Shown: piece by piece, positions 43,263 through 50,713 of the stretch
How positions within the stretch are numbered: position 1 is the stretch's first letter
Layout: each line of letters begins with the position of its first letter
Assembly (NCBI RefSeq): GCF_009720775.1
Contig: NZ_WNKW01000006.1
Coordinates: forward strand, 1-64,000
Length of the DNA stretch: 64,000 nt
Direction of reading: 5' to 3'
Origin: Pseudoduganella danionis
GTDB taxonomy: Bacteria > Pseudomonadota > Gammaproteobacteria > Burkholderiales > Burkholderiaceae_D
Notes under the pieces: model-generated
Told to the model about the DNA's origin: nothing
The model's input: only the letters and a program-made list of their open reading frames with translations
The model's database searches: none
Made by a program: the position numbers and the translations under genes

Positions 43263-43483
43263 TGGCCTACACACAAGCACACCTCGACGCGTTGGAATCT
43301 GCGTTGGTCAAGGGCGAAAAGCGCGTGACGTTCGGCGACAAGACCGTCGAGTACCGCAGCGTCGATGAACTCCAGGCTGCAATCGCAGCGGTCAAGCGCG
43401 ACCTCTTCGAGCAGGCCGTGGATACCGGGCTGTGGCCCGGTGCGCCACGCCAGATCCGGGTCACCACCGGCAAAGGGTTCTGA
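43262..43483 (+). CDS. gpW-like head-tail joining protein
   Basis: 73 residues: YTQAHLDALESALVKGEKRVTFGDKTVEYRSVDELQAAIAAVKRD is the phage GPW signature. gpW completes heads and permits tail attachment. TAATG overlap with the previous gene. Confidence 0.93.
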   Translation: MAYTQAHLDALESALVKGEKRVTFGDKTVEYRSVDELQAAIAAVKRDLFEQAVDTGLWPGAPRQIRVTTGKGF

Positions 43484-43485
43484 AC

Positions 43486-45018
43486 ATGCAATGGTTTGAC
43501 CGAATGCGTAGACGCGTCGGCATGAGTCTGCTTGGCGGCACTCCGTTCTATGACGGTATCGGTGGCGGCCGCCGCGCATTGGCGTGGCAGGTCGGCAATC
43601 CAGGCGCAGTCGCAGCACTGGCGTTCACCCAGAACGAATTGCGCGCCAAGAGCCGCGATCTGGTTCGCCGCAATGCCTGGGCAGCGGCAGGCGTTGAAGC
43701 CTTTGTCTCGAACGCCATCGGCACCGGCATCAAGCCGCAGAGCATGCTGGCCGATCAGTCCTTGCGCGAAGCGATCCACAGCCTGTGGTGGGACTGGTGC
43801 GAGGAAGCCGATGCCGCCGGACTGACTGATTTCTACGGCCTGCAGGCCTTGGCCTGTCGCGCCATGCTCGAAGGCGGGGAATGTCTGGTGCGGCTGCGCT
43901 ATCGCCGCCCGGAAGATGGCCTGCCGGTGGGCCTGCAGTTGCAGTTACTCGAACCCGAACACCTGCCAGCCACGCTGAATCAGGAGTTGGCTTCCGGAAA
44001 CGTCATCCGTGCGGGCATCGAGTTCGACAAGCTCGGACGGCGGGTGGCTTACCACCTGTATCGCTCGCATCCGGGTGACGGCTCACTGGCCCCGATGTCA
44101 GGCACAGGTGGCGTGGTGGGCGGTCTCGACACAGTGCGTGTCCCAGCCAGCGAAATCATCCACCTGTTTCGTCCCTTGCGGCCTGGACAGATCCGGGGCG
44201 AACCGTGGCTGGCGCGCGCACTGGTCAAGCTCAACGAACTCGACCAGTACGACGACGCCGAGCTCGTGCGCAAGAAAACCGCCGCGATGTTCGCGGGCTT
44301 CATCACGCGCCTGTCACCTGAAGACAACCTGATGGGTGAAGGCTTGCCGGATGCCAGCGGTGCGGCATTGGCCGGGCTGGAGCCGGGCACGATGCAGATC
44401 CTGGAGCCCGGCGAGGACGTGAAGTTCAGTCAGCCCGCCGACGTTGGCGCGAGCTACGCCGAATTCCTGCGCATGCAGTTCCGGGCGGTGGCAGCAGCGA
44501 TGGGCATCACCTACGAGATGCTGACCGGAGACCTGACGCAAGTGAACTACTCGTCGATCCGGGCTGGGCTGCTGGAGTTTCGCCGCCGCTGTGAGGCCAT
44601 CCAGCACGGCGTGATCGTCCACCAGCTGTGCCGCCCGATCTGGCGTGCCTGGATGGAGCAGGCGCTACTTGACGGCGCGCTGGCGTTGCCGCAGTTCACC
44701 GAGAAGAAGCGCGACTATTTCGCGGCCAAATGGATTCCACAGGGTTGGCAGTGGGTCGATCCCAAGAAGGAATTCGACGCGATGCTGACTGCTATTCGCG
44801 CCGGGCTGCTGTCTCGATCGGAAGCCATCTCGGCCTTCGGCTACGACGCCGAGGACATCGACCGCGAGATCGCCGCCGACAACCAGCGTGCCGATGCGCT
44901 CGGACTGGTCTTCGACTCTGACCCGCGTCACGACAAAGCGCCCCAACCATCGACATTGGGCGCTCCCATAAATGCGGCCGCCACGGTGGCCGTGCCGCAA
45001 GACCAACAGGACAACTGA
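43486..45018 (+). CDS. Portal protein (lambda B family)
   Basis: 510 residues. Lambda-type portal features include RAKSRDLVRRNAWAAAGVEAFVSNAIGTGIKPQS, IHLFRPLRPGQIRGEPWLA and AVAAAMGITYEMLTGDLTQVNYSSIRAGLLEFRR. Forms the dodecameric DNA channel. Start chosen 2 nt after gpW. Confidence 0.95.
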   Translation: MQWFDRMRRRVGMSLLGGTPFYDGIGGGRRALAWQVGNPGAVAALAFTQNELRAKSRDLVRRNAWAAAGVEAFVSNAIGTGIKPQSMLADQSLREAIHSLWWDWCEEADAAGLTDFYGLQALACRAMLEGGECLVRLRYRRPEDGLPVGLQLQLLEPEHLPATLNQELASGNVIRAGIEFDKLGRRVAYHLYRSHPGDGSLAPMSGTGGVVGGLDTVRVPASEIIHLFRPLRPGQIRGEPWLARALVKLNELDQYDDAELVRKKTAAMFAGFITRLSPEDNLMGEGLPDASGAALAGLEPGTMQILEPGEDVKFSQPADVGASYAEFLRMQFRAVAAAMGITYEMLTGDLTQVNYSSIRAGLLEFRRRCEAIQHGVIVHQLCRPIWRAWMEQALLDGALALPQFTEKKRDYFAAKWIPQGWQWVDPKKEFDAMLTAIRAGLLSRSEAISAFGYDAEDIDREIAADNQRADALGLVFDSDPRHDKAPQPSTLGAPINAAATVAVPQDQQDN

Positions 45019-45019
45019 C

Positions 45020-46327
45020 ATGCAACTCGTTCATCTGGCGTCCCGCCTCTACGGGACGCCGCTCCTCATTGCGCGTCCCAAACTCGACGTGATCCTCTCC
45101 GTGTTGGGTTCCCGCATCGGCTTGCCCGATCTGGACATGGCAATGCCGCTGCCCATGCCGCGCCAAAGCGCCACATCGGGTCAGGCGGGCATTGCCGTCA
45201 TCCCGGTGGTTGGCACGCTGGTCAGACGTTCGATGGGTATCGAAGCCGCCTCTGGCCTGATGTCCTACGGCGAGATCGAAGCCCGACTGGACGCCGCGCT
45301 GGCCGACCCACAGGTGGCGGGCATCCTGCTCGATCTGGATTCGCCCGGCGGCGAGGCCTCGGGTGTGTTTGAGTTGGCCGAGCGCATCCGCGCTGCCAGC
45401 ACCATCAAGCCGATCTGGGCGCACGCCAACGATGCCGCGTACTCGGCGGCTTTTGCCATCGCGGCTGCCTGCCAGCGCCTGACACTGTCGCAGACCGCTG
45501 GCGTCGGGTCGATTGGCGTGATCGCGCTGCACGTCGACCAGTCGGTGAAGGACGCCAAGGACGGCCTGAACTACACCGCTGTCTTCGCGGGCAGTCACAA
45601 GAACGATTTCTCCCCGCACGAGCCACTCACCCCCCAGGCCACCACCGCGTTGCAGACCGAGGTGGATCGCCTGTACGACATCTTCGTGAATCAGGTCGGA
45701 CAGATGCGCGGAATCGATCCGGATGCCGTGCGCGCCACCGAGGCGGGGCTGTTCTATGGCGAGCAGGCGGTGGCAGCAGGCCTCGCCGACGCGGTGATGC
45801 CGTTTGATGCGGTGATGACCGAGTTCACCGACGCGTTGGCTGCCAAGCAGCGGTTGGCGCAGCCTGGCGTGGCTCGCGCCTCGCCGCGAAGCCTGTCCAC
45901 TCAATCCATTTCAAACCCGCCCCGAAGCAAACCTTTCACCCTGGAGAACACCATGACCGACCCCAAAGACGACCACGAAAATCCGAGCGATCCGGCCGAC
46001 ACCGCCCCACAGGGCGACCAGCCGCAGACCGACAGCGATTCGCAACCGACGCCTGCTGCCCAAGCCGCACTGGCGCAGTCCTTTGCCAGCGGGCGCGGCC
46101 AAGCACAGGCCATTGCAGAGATGTGCCTGATCGCGGGCCAGTCCCAACGCACGGCGGAATTCCTCGCAGCAGGCTTCTCGGAAGCGCAGGTGCGCCGCGC
46201 CTTGCTCGACGCCCGTGCCGACCAACCCGAAATCGCCTCGCGCATCACCGCCGAGGCAGGAACCAGCCAGCACCCGGAAAACAGTCCGGTGGTCGCTGCC
46301 GTCAAGAAACTCACCGCCAAGGAGTAA
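45020..46327 (+). CDS. S49/ClpP-type prohead protease with C-terminal scaffold
   Basis: 435 residues. The protease part resembles SppA/lambda gpC: LDLDSPGGEASG near 93-105 and the nucleophile region NDAAYSAAFAIAAACQRL near 135-152, then VGSIGVIALH. Residues 312-435 are an acidic, helical, scaffold-like tail. It matures the head by cleaving scaffold and portal or capsid ends. Confidence 0.92.
   Translation: MQLVHLASRLYGTPLLIARPKLDVILSVLGSRIGLPDLDMAMPLPMPRQSATSGQAGIAVIPVVGTLVRRSMGIEAASGLMSYGEIEARLDAALADPQVAGILLDLDSPGGEASGVFELAERIRAASTIKPIWAHANDAAYSAAFAIAAACQRLTLSQTAGVGSIGVIALHVDQSVKDAKDGLNYTAVFAGSHKNDFSPHEPLTPQATTALQTEVDRLYDIFVNQVGQMRGIDPDAVRATEAGLFYGEQAVAAGLADAVMPFDAVMTEFTDALAAKQRLAQPGVARASPRSLSTQSISNPPRSKPFTLENTMTDPKDDHENPSDPADTAPQGDQPQTDSDSQPTPAAQAALAQSFASGRGQAQAIAEMCLIAGQSQRTAEFLAAGFSEAQVRRALLDARADQPEIASRITAEAGTSQHPENSPVVAAVKKLTAKE
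45953..46327 (+). CDS. Nested in-frame scaffolding protein (Nu3-like)
   Basis: The ATG at 45953 is in frame at residue 312 of the protease gene and is preceded by a strong TGGAGA site (45942-45947), rare in the middle of a gene. It would yield a 124-residue acidic protein (TDPKDDHENPSDPADT), as lambda gpC/Nu3 does. Confidence 0.8.
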   Translation: MTDPKDDHENPSDPADTAPQGDQPQTDSDSQPTPAAQAALAQSFASGRGQAQAIAEMCLIAGQSQRTAEFLAAGFSEAQVRRALLDARADQPEIASRITAEAGTSQHPENSPVVAAVKKLTAKE

Positions 46328-46330
46328 GCC

Positions 46331-46708
46331 ATGCCCACTGTCTCTCAACCCAAGAATCTCGGCGACCTGTTGAAGTACGAAGCGCCGAATCTCTACTCGC
46401 GTGACCAGGACACCGTCGCGGCCGCGCAGAACCTGTCGCTGGGCACCGTGGTGGGCCGCGAAACGGCTACCGCCAAGCTCAAGGCCCTCGACCCGAGCGC
46501 CTCGGACGGCACGGAAACCGCCGTTGGCGTGCTCGGCAATGACGTCGATGCGACGCTGATCGACCGTGAGGACGCGATCCTGATCGCCCGTCACGCCATC
46601 GTCGCGCGCGGCGCATTGGTCTGGCCGACCGGTCTGACGGTTGCACAGAAGGCAACTGCCGTTGCCCAACTCACCGCCCTTGGGGTGCTGGTGCGCGACA
46701 GCGCCTGA
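46331..46708 (+). CDS. Head decoration protein (gpD-like)
   Basis: 125 residues: LGDLLKYEAPNLYSRDQDTV and NDVDATLIDREDAILIARHAIVARGALVWP match lambda gpD-like proteins that trimerise on expanded heads to cement them. Lies 3 nt after the protease gene. Confidence 0.92.
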   Translation: MPTVSQPKNLGDLLKYEAPNLYSRDQDTVAAAQNLSLGTVVGRETATAKLKALDPSASDGTETAVGVLGNDVDATLIDREDAILIARHAIVARGALVWPTGLTVAQKATAVAQLTALGVLVRDSA

Positions 46709-46740
46709 CTGCGTCCCGACGATCCATTTCACTCCCCCCA

Positions 46741-46761
46741 AAACCCGCCGCTGGCGGGTTT
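46741..46761 (+). terminator. AAACCCGCC / GGCGGGTTT hairpin before capsid gene
   Basis: Arms 46741-46749 and 46753-46761 form a 9-bp stem with a GCT loop, followed by CGTCATTTC and then TGGAGA, the capsid ribosome site. It may partially terminate transcription or set mRNA processing so that gpD and capsid levels differ. Confidence 0.8.
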
Positions 46762-46782
46762 CGTCATTTCTGGAGATCCCAA

Positions 46783-47805
46783 ATGCAGAACCCTTTTGAA
46801 AACCCCGGCTTCTCGATGGCCAGCCTGACGGCCGCCATCAACCTCCTGCCCAACCGCTATGGGCGGCTGGAGCAACTCAACCTGTTCCCGGCCAAGCCGG
46901 TGCGCACCCGGCAGATCATCGTCGAGGAGTACGCCGGTCGTCTGAACCTGCTGCCCACCCGCGCGCCCGGTTCGCCCGGCACGGTGGGTGAACGTGGCAA
47001 GCGCAACCTGCGCTCCTTCGTGATCCCGCACATCCCCCACGACGACGTGGTGCTGCCAGAGGAAGTGCAAGGACTGCGCGCCTTCGGTTCCGAAACCGAA
47101 ATGGAAGCCATCGGCGGTGTCATGGCCCGCCATCTGGAGACCATGCGCAACAAGCACGCGATCACTCTGGAGCATCTGCGCATGGGGGCGCTCAAGGGCA
47201 AGATTCTCGACGCTGATGGCAGTGAGCTCGTCGATCTGTTCGACGAGTTCGACATCACTGCGCAATCGGTGTCCTTCGAGTTTTCGACGGCGGCCGACAA
47301 CGGGCAAATCAAGACTGCCTGCCTCGAGTTGCTGGGCCTCATGGAAGATGGGCTCACCGGCGAGTTCTCGACCGGCGTGCATGTGCTGTGCTCGACCGAG
47401 TTCTTCCGGGCACTGACCACCCACAAGGAGGTCAAGACCGCCTACCAGAACTGGCAGCAGGGCGCAGTGCTGATCAACGACATGCGCTCGGGCTTTAGCT
47501 ATAGCGGCATCACCTTCGAGGAATACCGCGGCCAGGCGTCCTTTGTGCAGGCCGACGGCACGCTTGGGTCGCGCCGCTTCATTGCCGCAGGGGAAGCCCA
47601 TGCCTTCCCGGTCGGCACGGTGGATACCTTCGCGACCTACTTCGCGCCAGCGGACTTCAACGAGACCGTGAACACCATCGGCCAGCCGCTGTATGCCAAG
47701 CAGGAGCCACGCAAGTTTGACCGGGGCACTGATCTGCACACGCAGAGCAACCCGCTGCCGATGTGCCATCGCCCTGGCGTGCTGATCAAGCTCGTTGCTG
47801 CCTGA
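46783..47805 (+). CDS. Major capsid protein (gpE family)
   Basis: 340 residues, lambda gpE-like (phage major capsid protein E). LPNRYGRLEQLNLFPAKPVRTRQIIVEEYAG, FVIPHIPHDDVVLPEEVQGLRAFG and FEEYRGQASFVQADGTLGSRRFIAAGEAHAFPVG are typical. TGGAGA precedes the ATG. Confidence 0.95.
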   Translation: MQNPFENPGFSMASLTAAINLLPNRYGRLEQLNLFPAKPVRTRQIIVEEYAGRLNLLPTRAPGSPGTVGERGKRNLRSFVIPHIPHDDVVLPEEVQGLRAFGSETEMEAIGGVMARHLETMRNKHAITLEHLRMGALKGKILDADGSELVDLFDEFDITAQSVSFEFSTAADNGQIKTACLELLGLMEDGLTGEFSTGVHVLCSTEFFRALTTHKEVKTAYQNWQQGAVLINDMRSGFSYSGITFEEYRGQASFVQADGTLGSRRFIAAGEAHAFPVGTVDTFATYFAPADFNETVNTIGQPLYAKQEPRKFDRGTDLHTQSNPLPMCHRPGVLIKLVAA

Positions 47806-48083
47806 TGGATGTCGCGACGTTGTACGAGGCGGCCCGCAGTGCAGGACTGCTGACCGCCGTCACGGTGGCGGGCAGCACCGTGCACTGCGCCTTCCGTGCC
47901 CCGGACGAAACCGTGCTCGATGGTTTTGCACTGTCGCGGGACTACCAGATCGACTACCCGGCGTCCTGGCTGACGCTGGCAGCCGGGAACACCGTCGAGG
48001 TGGCAGGCAACACCTTTCAGGTGCGCGACGTGCGGGCCATCGGCGACGGTACCGAGCGTCGGGCCTCGCTCTCCCAACTCTGA
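47805..48083 (+). CDS. Head-tail joining protein
   Basis: 92 residues, TGATG overlap with capsid. VHCAFRAPDETVLDGFALSRDYQIDYPASWLTLAAGNTVEVAGNTFQVRDVRAIGDGTE fits the FII-like head-completion proteins by position and beta-rich character. Exact family uncertain. Confidence 0.78.
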   Translation: MDVATLYEAARSAGLLTAVTVAGSTVHCAFRAPDETVLDGFALSRDYQIDYPASWLTLAAGNTVEVAGNTFQVRDVRAIGDGTERRASLSQL

Positions 48084-48093
48084 GGAACTCCCC

Positions 48094-48519
48094 ATGAACT
48101 CCGTCCGCGAGCGCGCCTTGCGGGAGATCGTCACGCGCCTGGCATCTGCGATTGCCCCGACACCGGTGCTGCGCATGCCTGCCGTGCCGGTCACCCGCGA
48201 GGCCAGTCCAGCGCTGCTGCTGTTCGTCGATGGCGACAGCATTACCGCCCACGCCAACCACCTGGTCGACCGGATGCTGATCGTCCGGCTTGCCGTGGTG
48301 GCACGCGGTGCGGATGCCTTCGACGTCGCCGACCAGGCGCTGGTCGCGGCCCACGCGGCAATGCTCGCCGACCCGAATCTAGGCGGTCTGGCCATCGCCG
48401 TGCGCGAGATCGACTGCGAATGGGAGTTCGACGACGCCGACGCTGGGGCCGTCGCGCTGCCCGCCCGCTACGAGATCCGCTACCGCACCCATGCCATCGA
48501 CCTCACCCAAACAGGATGA
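48094..48519 (+). CDS. Probable tail terminator (gpU-like)
   Basis: 141 residues. RERALREIVTRLASAI, followed by beta strands and WEFDDADAGAVALPARYEIRYRTHAIDLTQ, fits the tail-terminator fold by gene order (between head-joiner and tail tube). AGGA-type site upstream. Confidence 0.75.
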   Translation: MNSVRERALREIVTRLASAIAPTPVLRMPAVPVTREASPALLLFVDGDSITAHANHLVDRMLIVRLAVVARGADAFDVADQALVAAHAAMLADPNLGGLAIAVREIDCEWEFDDADAGAVALPARYEIRYRTHAIDLTQTG

Positions 48520-48523
48520 ACCC

Positions 48524-48727
48524 ATGCACATCGAACTACTGAAACCCCATACCCACGCAGGCAAGCGCCTCGCCGTGGGTGATCGCCTTGATCTGAATGA
48601 CGCCAGCGCCCGTTGGCTGATCACACAAGGCACGGCCAAAGCGGCCACCCCAGCCACCGATTCCAAACCCACCCGCCGTGATGCCACGTCCGGTGTTTCC
48701 ACAACTGCAGCCACCCAAGGAGACTGA
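48524..48727 (+). CDS. Small DUF7210-like phage protein
   Basis: 67 residues: MHIELLKPHTHAGKRLAVG then DLNDASARWLITQGTA, followed by a Thr/Ser/Pro-rich tail. This short motif regularly lies just before tail-tube genes. Confidence 0.75.
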   Translation: MHIELLKPHTHAGKRLAVGDRLDLNDASARWLITQGTAKAATPATDSKPTRRDATSGVSTTAATQGD

Positions 48728-48729
48728 AC

Positions 48730-49482
48730 ATGGCTTATTTTTCCGGACAAGGCCGCGTCTACATCGGCGCACGTGATGAACTCGGCAACCCGGCCGGACT
48801 GACCTTCGTTGGCAACGTGCCCGAGCTGAAGGTGTCGCTGTCGGTGGACACCATCGAGCACCAGGAAGCGCAGTCGGGCCAGCGCCTGACTGACCTCCAG
48901 CTCATCAAGACCAAGAAAGGCGAGTTCGCCTGCACGTTGGAAGAGCTGATCGCCACCAACTTGGCGCTCGCGCTCTACGGCACCACGACCACGATCACCC
49001 CCGGCACAGTGACTGGCGAGCTGCTGCCCAACCCGGTCACGCCGGGCAGTCTGTATCCGTTGGCTATGCAAAACGTGTCCACCGTGCAGATCCAGGACTC
49101 GGATGCCACGCCCAAGACGCTCCCGGCCAGCCAGTACAGCGTCAATGCCAAGCACGGTTCACTGGTGGTGCTCGATGCCACGTCGGGCGGCCCCTACACC
49201 GAGCCGTTCAACGTCGATTACGCCTATGGCGCGGCGCAGAGCACGGCGATGTTCACCCAGCCCTTGCCCGAGCGATGGATTCGCTTCGAGGGGCTCAACA
49301 CCGCCGACGGCAACCGCGAGGTGGTGATCGACCTCTACCGCGTGGCCATCAACCCGGCCAAGGAACTCTCGATCATCACGGACGAACTGCTGAAGTTCGA
49401 GCTTTCGGGCCAAGTGCTGGCGGATCTGACCAAGCCAGTCGGTGGTGATCTCGGTCAGTTCGGCCGTCTGGTACTGCTGTGA
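48730..49482 (+). CDS. Major tail tube protein
   Basis: 250 residues. YFSGQGRVYIGARD, LKVSLSVDTIEHQEAQSGQR and GEFACTLEELIATNLALALYG fit siphovirus tail-tube proteins. The C-terminal third (FEGLNTADGNREVVIDLYRVAINPAKELSII) matches too. 2 nt after the preceding gene. Confidence 0.9.
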   Translation: MAYFSGQGRVYIGARDELGNPAGLTFVGNVPELKVSLSVDTIEHQEAQSGQRLTDLQLIKTKKGEFACTLEELIATNLALALYGTTTTITPGTVTGELLPNPVTPGSLYPLAMQNVSTVQIQDSDATPKTLPASQYSVNAKHGSLVVLDATSGGPYTEPFNVDYAYGAAQSTAMFTQPLPERWIRFEGLNTADGNREVVIDLYRVAINPAKELSIITDELLKFELSGQVLADLTKPVGGDLGQFGRLVLL

Positions 49483-49883
49483 TGGACGGCTTCAAGACCT
49501 TCCCCCCTGAGCCTGTCGTCGTGACGCTGTCCGGCACCGCGCTGGAAATGACGCCGATCCGTCTGGGTGAGTTGCCACGGCTGCTGGCTGTGGTGCGCCC
49601 GCTGGTCGAGGAAATCACCAGCGATCCGGACTGGATGGCGCTGCTGGGACGGCACGGCGATGCCGTGCTGGATTTGCTGGCGATCACCACCCGGCGCGAG
49701 CGTGCGTGGATCAACGACCTGTCGCTGGAGGACGCCGTGCAACTGGCCGCCGCCGTGTTCGAGGTCAACGCGGATTTTTTCGTGGCGCACGTCGTCCCGG
49801 CGATTCAGGGCGCGGCCCAGCGACTCGCGCCGACGCTGCGCTCACTGACGACCTCGGCTGGGACAGTGCCGTCGCCCGCCTGA
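49482..49883 (+). CDS. Tail assembly chaperone (gpG-like)
   Basis: 133 residues from the ATG overlapping the tube stop. LGELPRLLAVVRPLVEEITSDPDWMALLGRHGDAVLDLLAITTRRERAWINDL is typical of G-type chaperones that coat the tape measure. The frame contains a slippery T-TTT-TTC heptamer at 49775-49781 leading to an extended product. Confidence 0.85.
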   Translation: MDGFKTFPPEPVVVTLSGTALEMTPIRLGELPRLLAVVRPLVEEITSDPDWMALLGRHGDAVLDLLAITTRRERAWINDLSLEDAVQLAAAVFEVNADFFVAHVVPAIQGAAQRLAPTLRSLTTSAGTVPSPA

Positions 49884-50068
49884 TCCACGCCGGGCACCGG
49901 CTTGGCGACGTGATGGCCTACACGCTCACTCAGGCGCAAGCCTTTCTGGATGCCGACGGACAGATTGAACGGCAGCAACTTGCCCAGCTGCTCGGCATTC
50001 ATGCGGTGGCAGCCCAGGGCGAGAAGCGTGGCATCGAACAACTGCAACGCGATCTGCTCAAGGACTGA
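49482..50068 (+). CDS. Frameshifted tail chaperone gpGT (programmed -1)
   Basis: Shifting -1 at TTTTTTC (49775-49781, in zero frame T TTT TTC) joins the first 100 codons of G to 95 codons of the other frame, ending at 50068. The extension starts RGARRPGDSG and then includes LGWDSAVARLIHAGHRLGDVMAYTLTQAQAFLDADGQIERQQLAQLLG, plausible protein with no convincing start of its own (an ATG at 49913 lacks a clear ribosome site). Matches the G-T rule of siphophages. Confidence 0.75.
49775..49781 (+). other. -1 ribosomal slippery site TTTTTTC
   Basis: An exact X-XXY-YYZ heptamer in the zero frame of the G-like gene. Positions fit the G-T pair; a stimulatory structure close downstream was not obvious by eye. 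Confidence 0.75.
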
Positions 50069-50071
50069 CCC

Positions 50072-50713
50072 ATGCGTCTCTCGCTCACCACCACCGGCTT
50101 GCTGGCCCCGCGCCAGTTGGCGGCGTGGAGCACCGAGCGGCGTCGCGCCATCCACACCGCTGTCGCCAAGGGCATGCAATCGGGCGGGCGTGAAGTGCGT
50201 GATGCGGCGCGATCCGAGATGCGCAGTGCCTTCACCGTCAAGCGCAACAGTTTCATCTCCTCGATGGGCGTGAAGGTGTTCGACAAGAAGCCAGAGCAGC
50301 TGCCCGCCTTGCTGGTGGGCAGCAAGATCCCTTGGCTCGGTCTGCATGAAAAAGGCGGCACGGTGAGCGGCAACCTGCTGATCCCGCTGCTGCCCGGTCG
50401 CATCGGCCCCAAACGCTTCAAGGCGGTCATCGACGGCCTGATGCGTTCGGGCAATGCCTTCTTCATCGAGAAGAACGGTCGCGTGCTGCTGATGGCCGAG
50501 AACATCAAAGAGAACGCCGGGCAGCTGGGCCGCTTCAAGCGTGCCGAGCGCGGTCGTACTGGTGCGAAACAGATCAAGCGCGGTCAGGAGATTCCCATCG
50601 CCGTACTGGTCAAGCACGTCGATCTCAAGCGGCGGCTGAATCTGGCGGGTGGGGTGCAGCGTGCTTTGCCAGCCTTGGCGCGGGCGATTCAACAAGAACT
50701 GGACAAAGTCTGA
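50072..50713 (+). CDS. DUF6441-like tail completion protein
   Basis: 213 residues, basic: RLSLTTTGLLAPRQLAAWSTERRRAIHTAVAKGMQSGGREVRDAARSEM, then IPWLGLHEKGGTVSGNLLIPLLP. Lies between the G/GT chaperones and tape measure. Resembles DUF6441 and minor tail Z-type proteins; exact role uncertain. Confidence 0.8.
   Translation: MRLSLTTTGLLAPRQLAAWSTERRRAIHTAVAKGMQSGGREVRDAARSEMRSAFTVKRNSFISSMGVKVFDKKPEQLPALLVGSKIPWLGLHEKGGTVSGNLLIPLLPGRIGPKRFKAVIDGLMRSGNAFFIEKNGRVLLMAENIKENAGQLGRFKRAERGRTGAKQIKRGQEIPIAVLVKHVDLKRRLNLAGGVQRALPALARAIQQELDKV

Noticed and set aside
44792..45904. 370-codon minus-strand frame opposite portal/protease
   Set aside because: Shadow frame; the plus strand carries clear portal and protease motifs.
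46331..46708. Frameshift or break in gpD region
   Set aside because: The reading frame is intact from start to stop, and its sequence fits gpD along the whole length.
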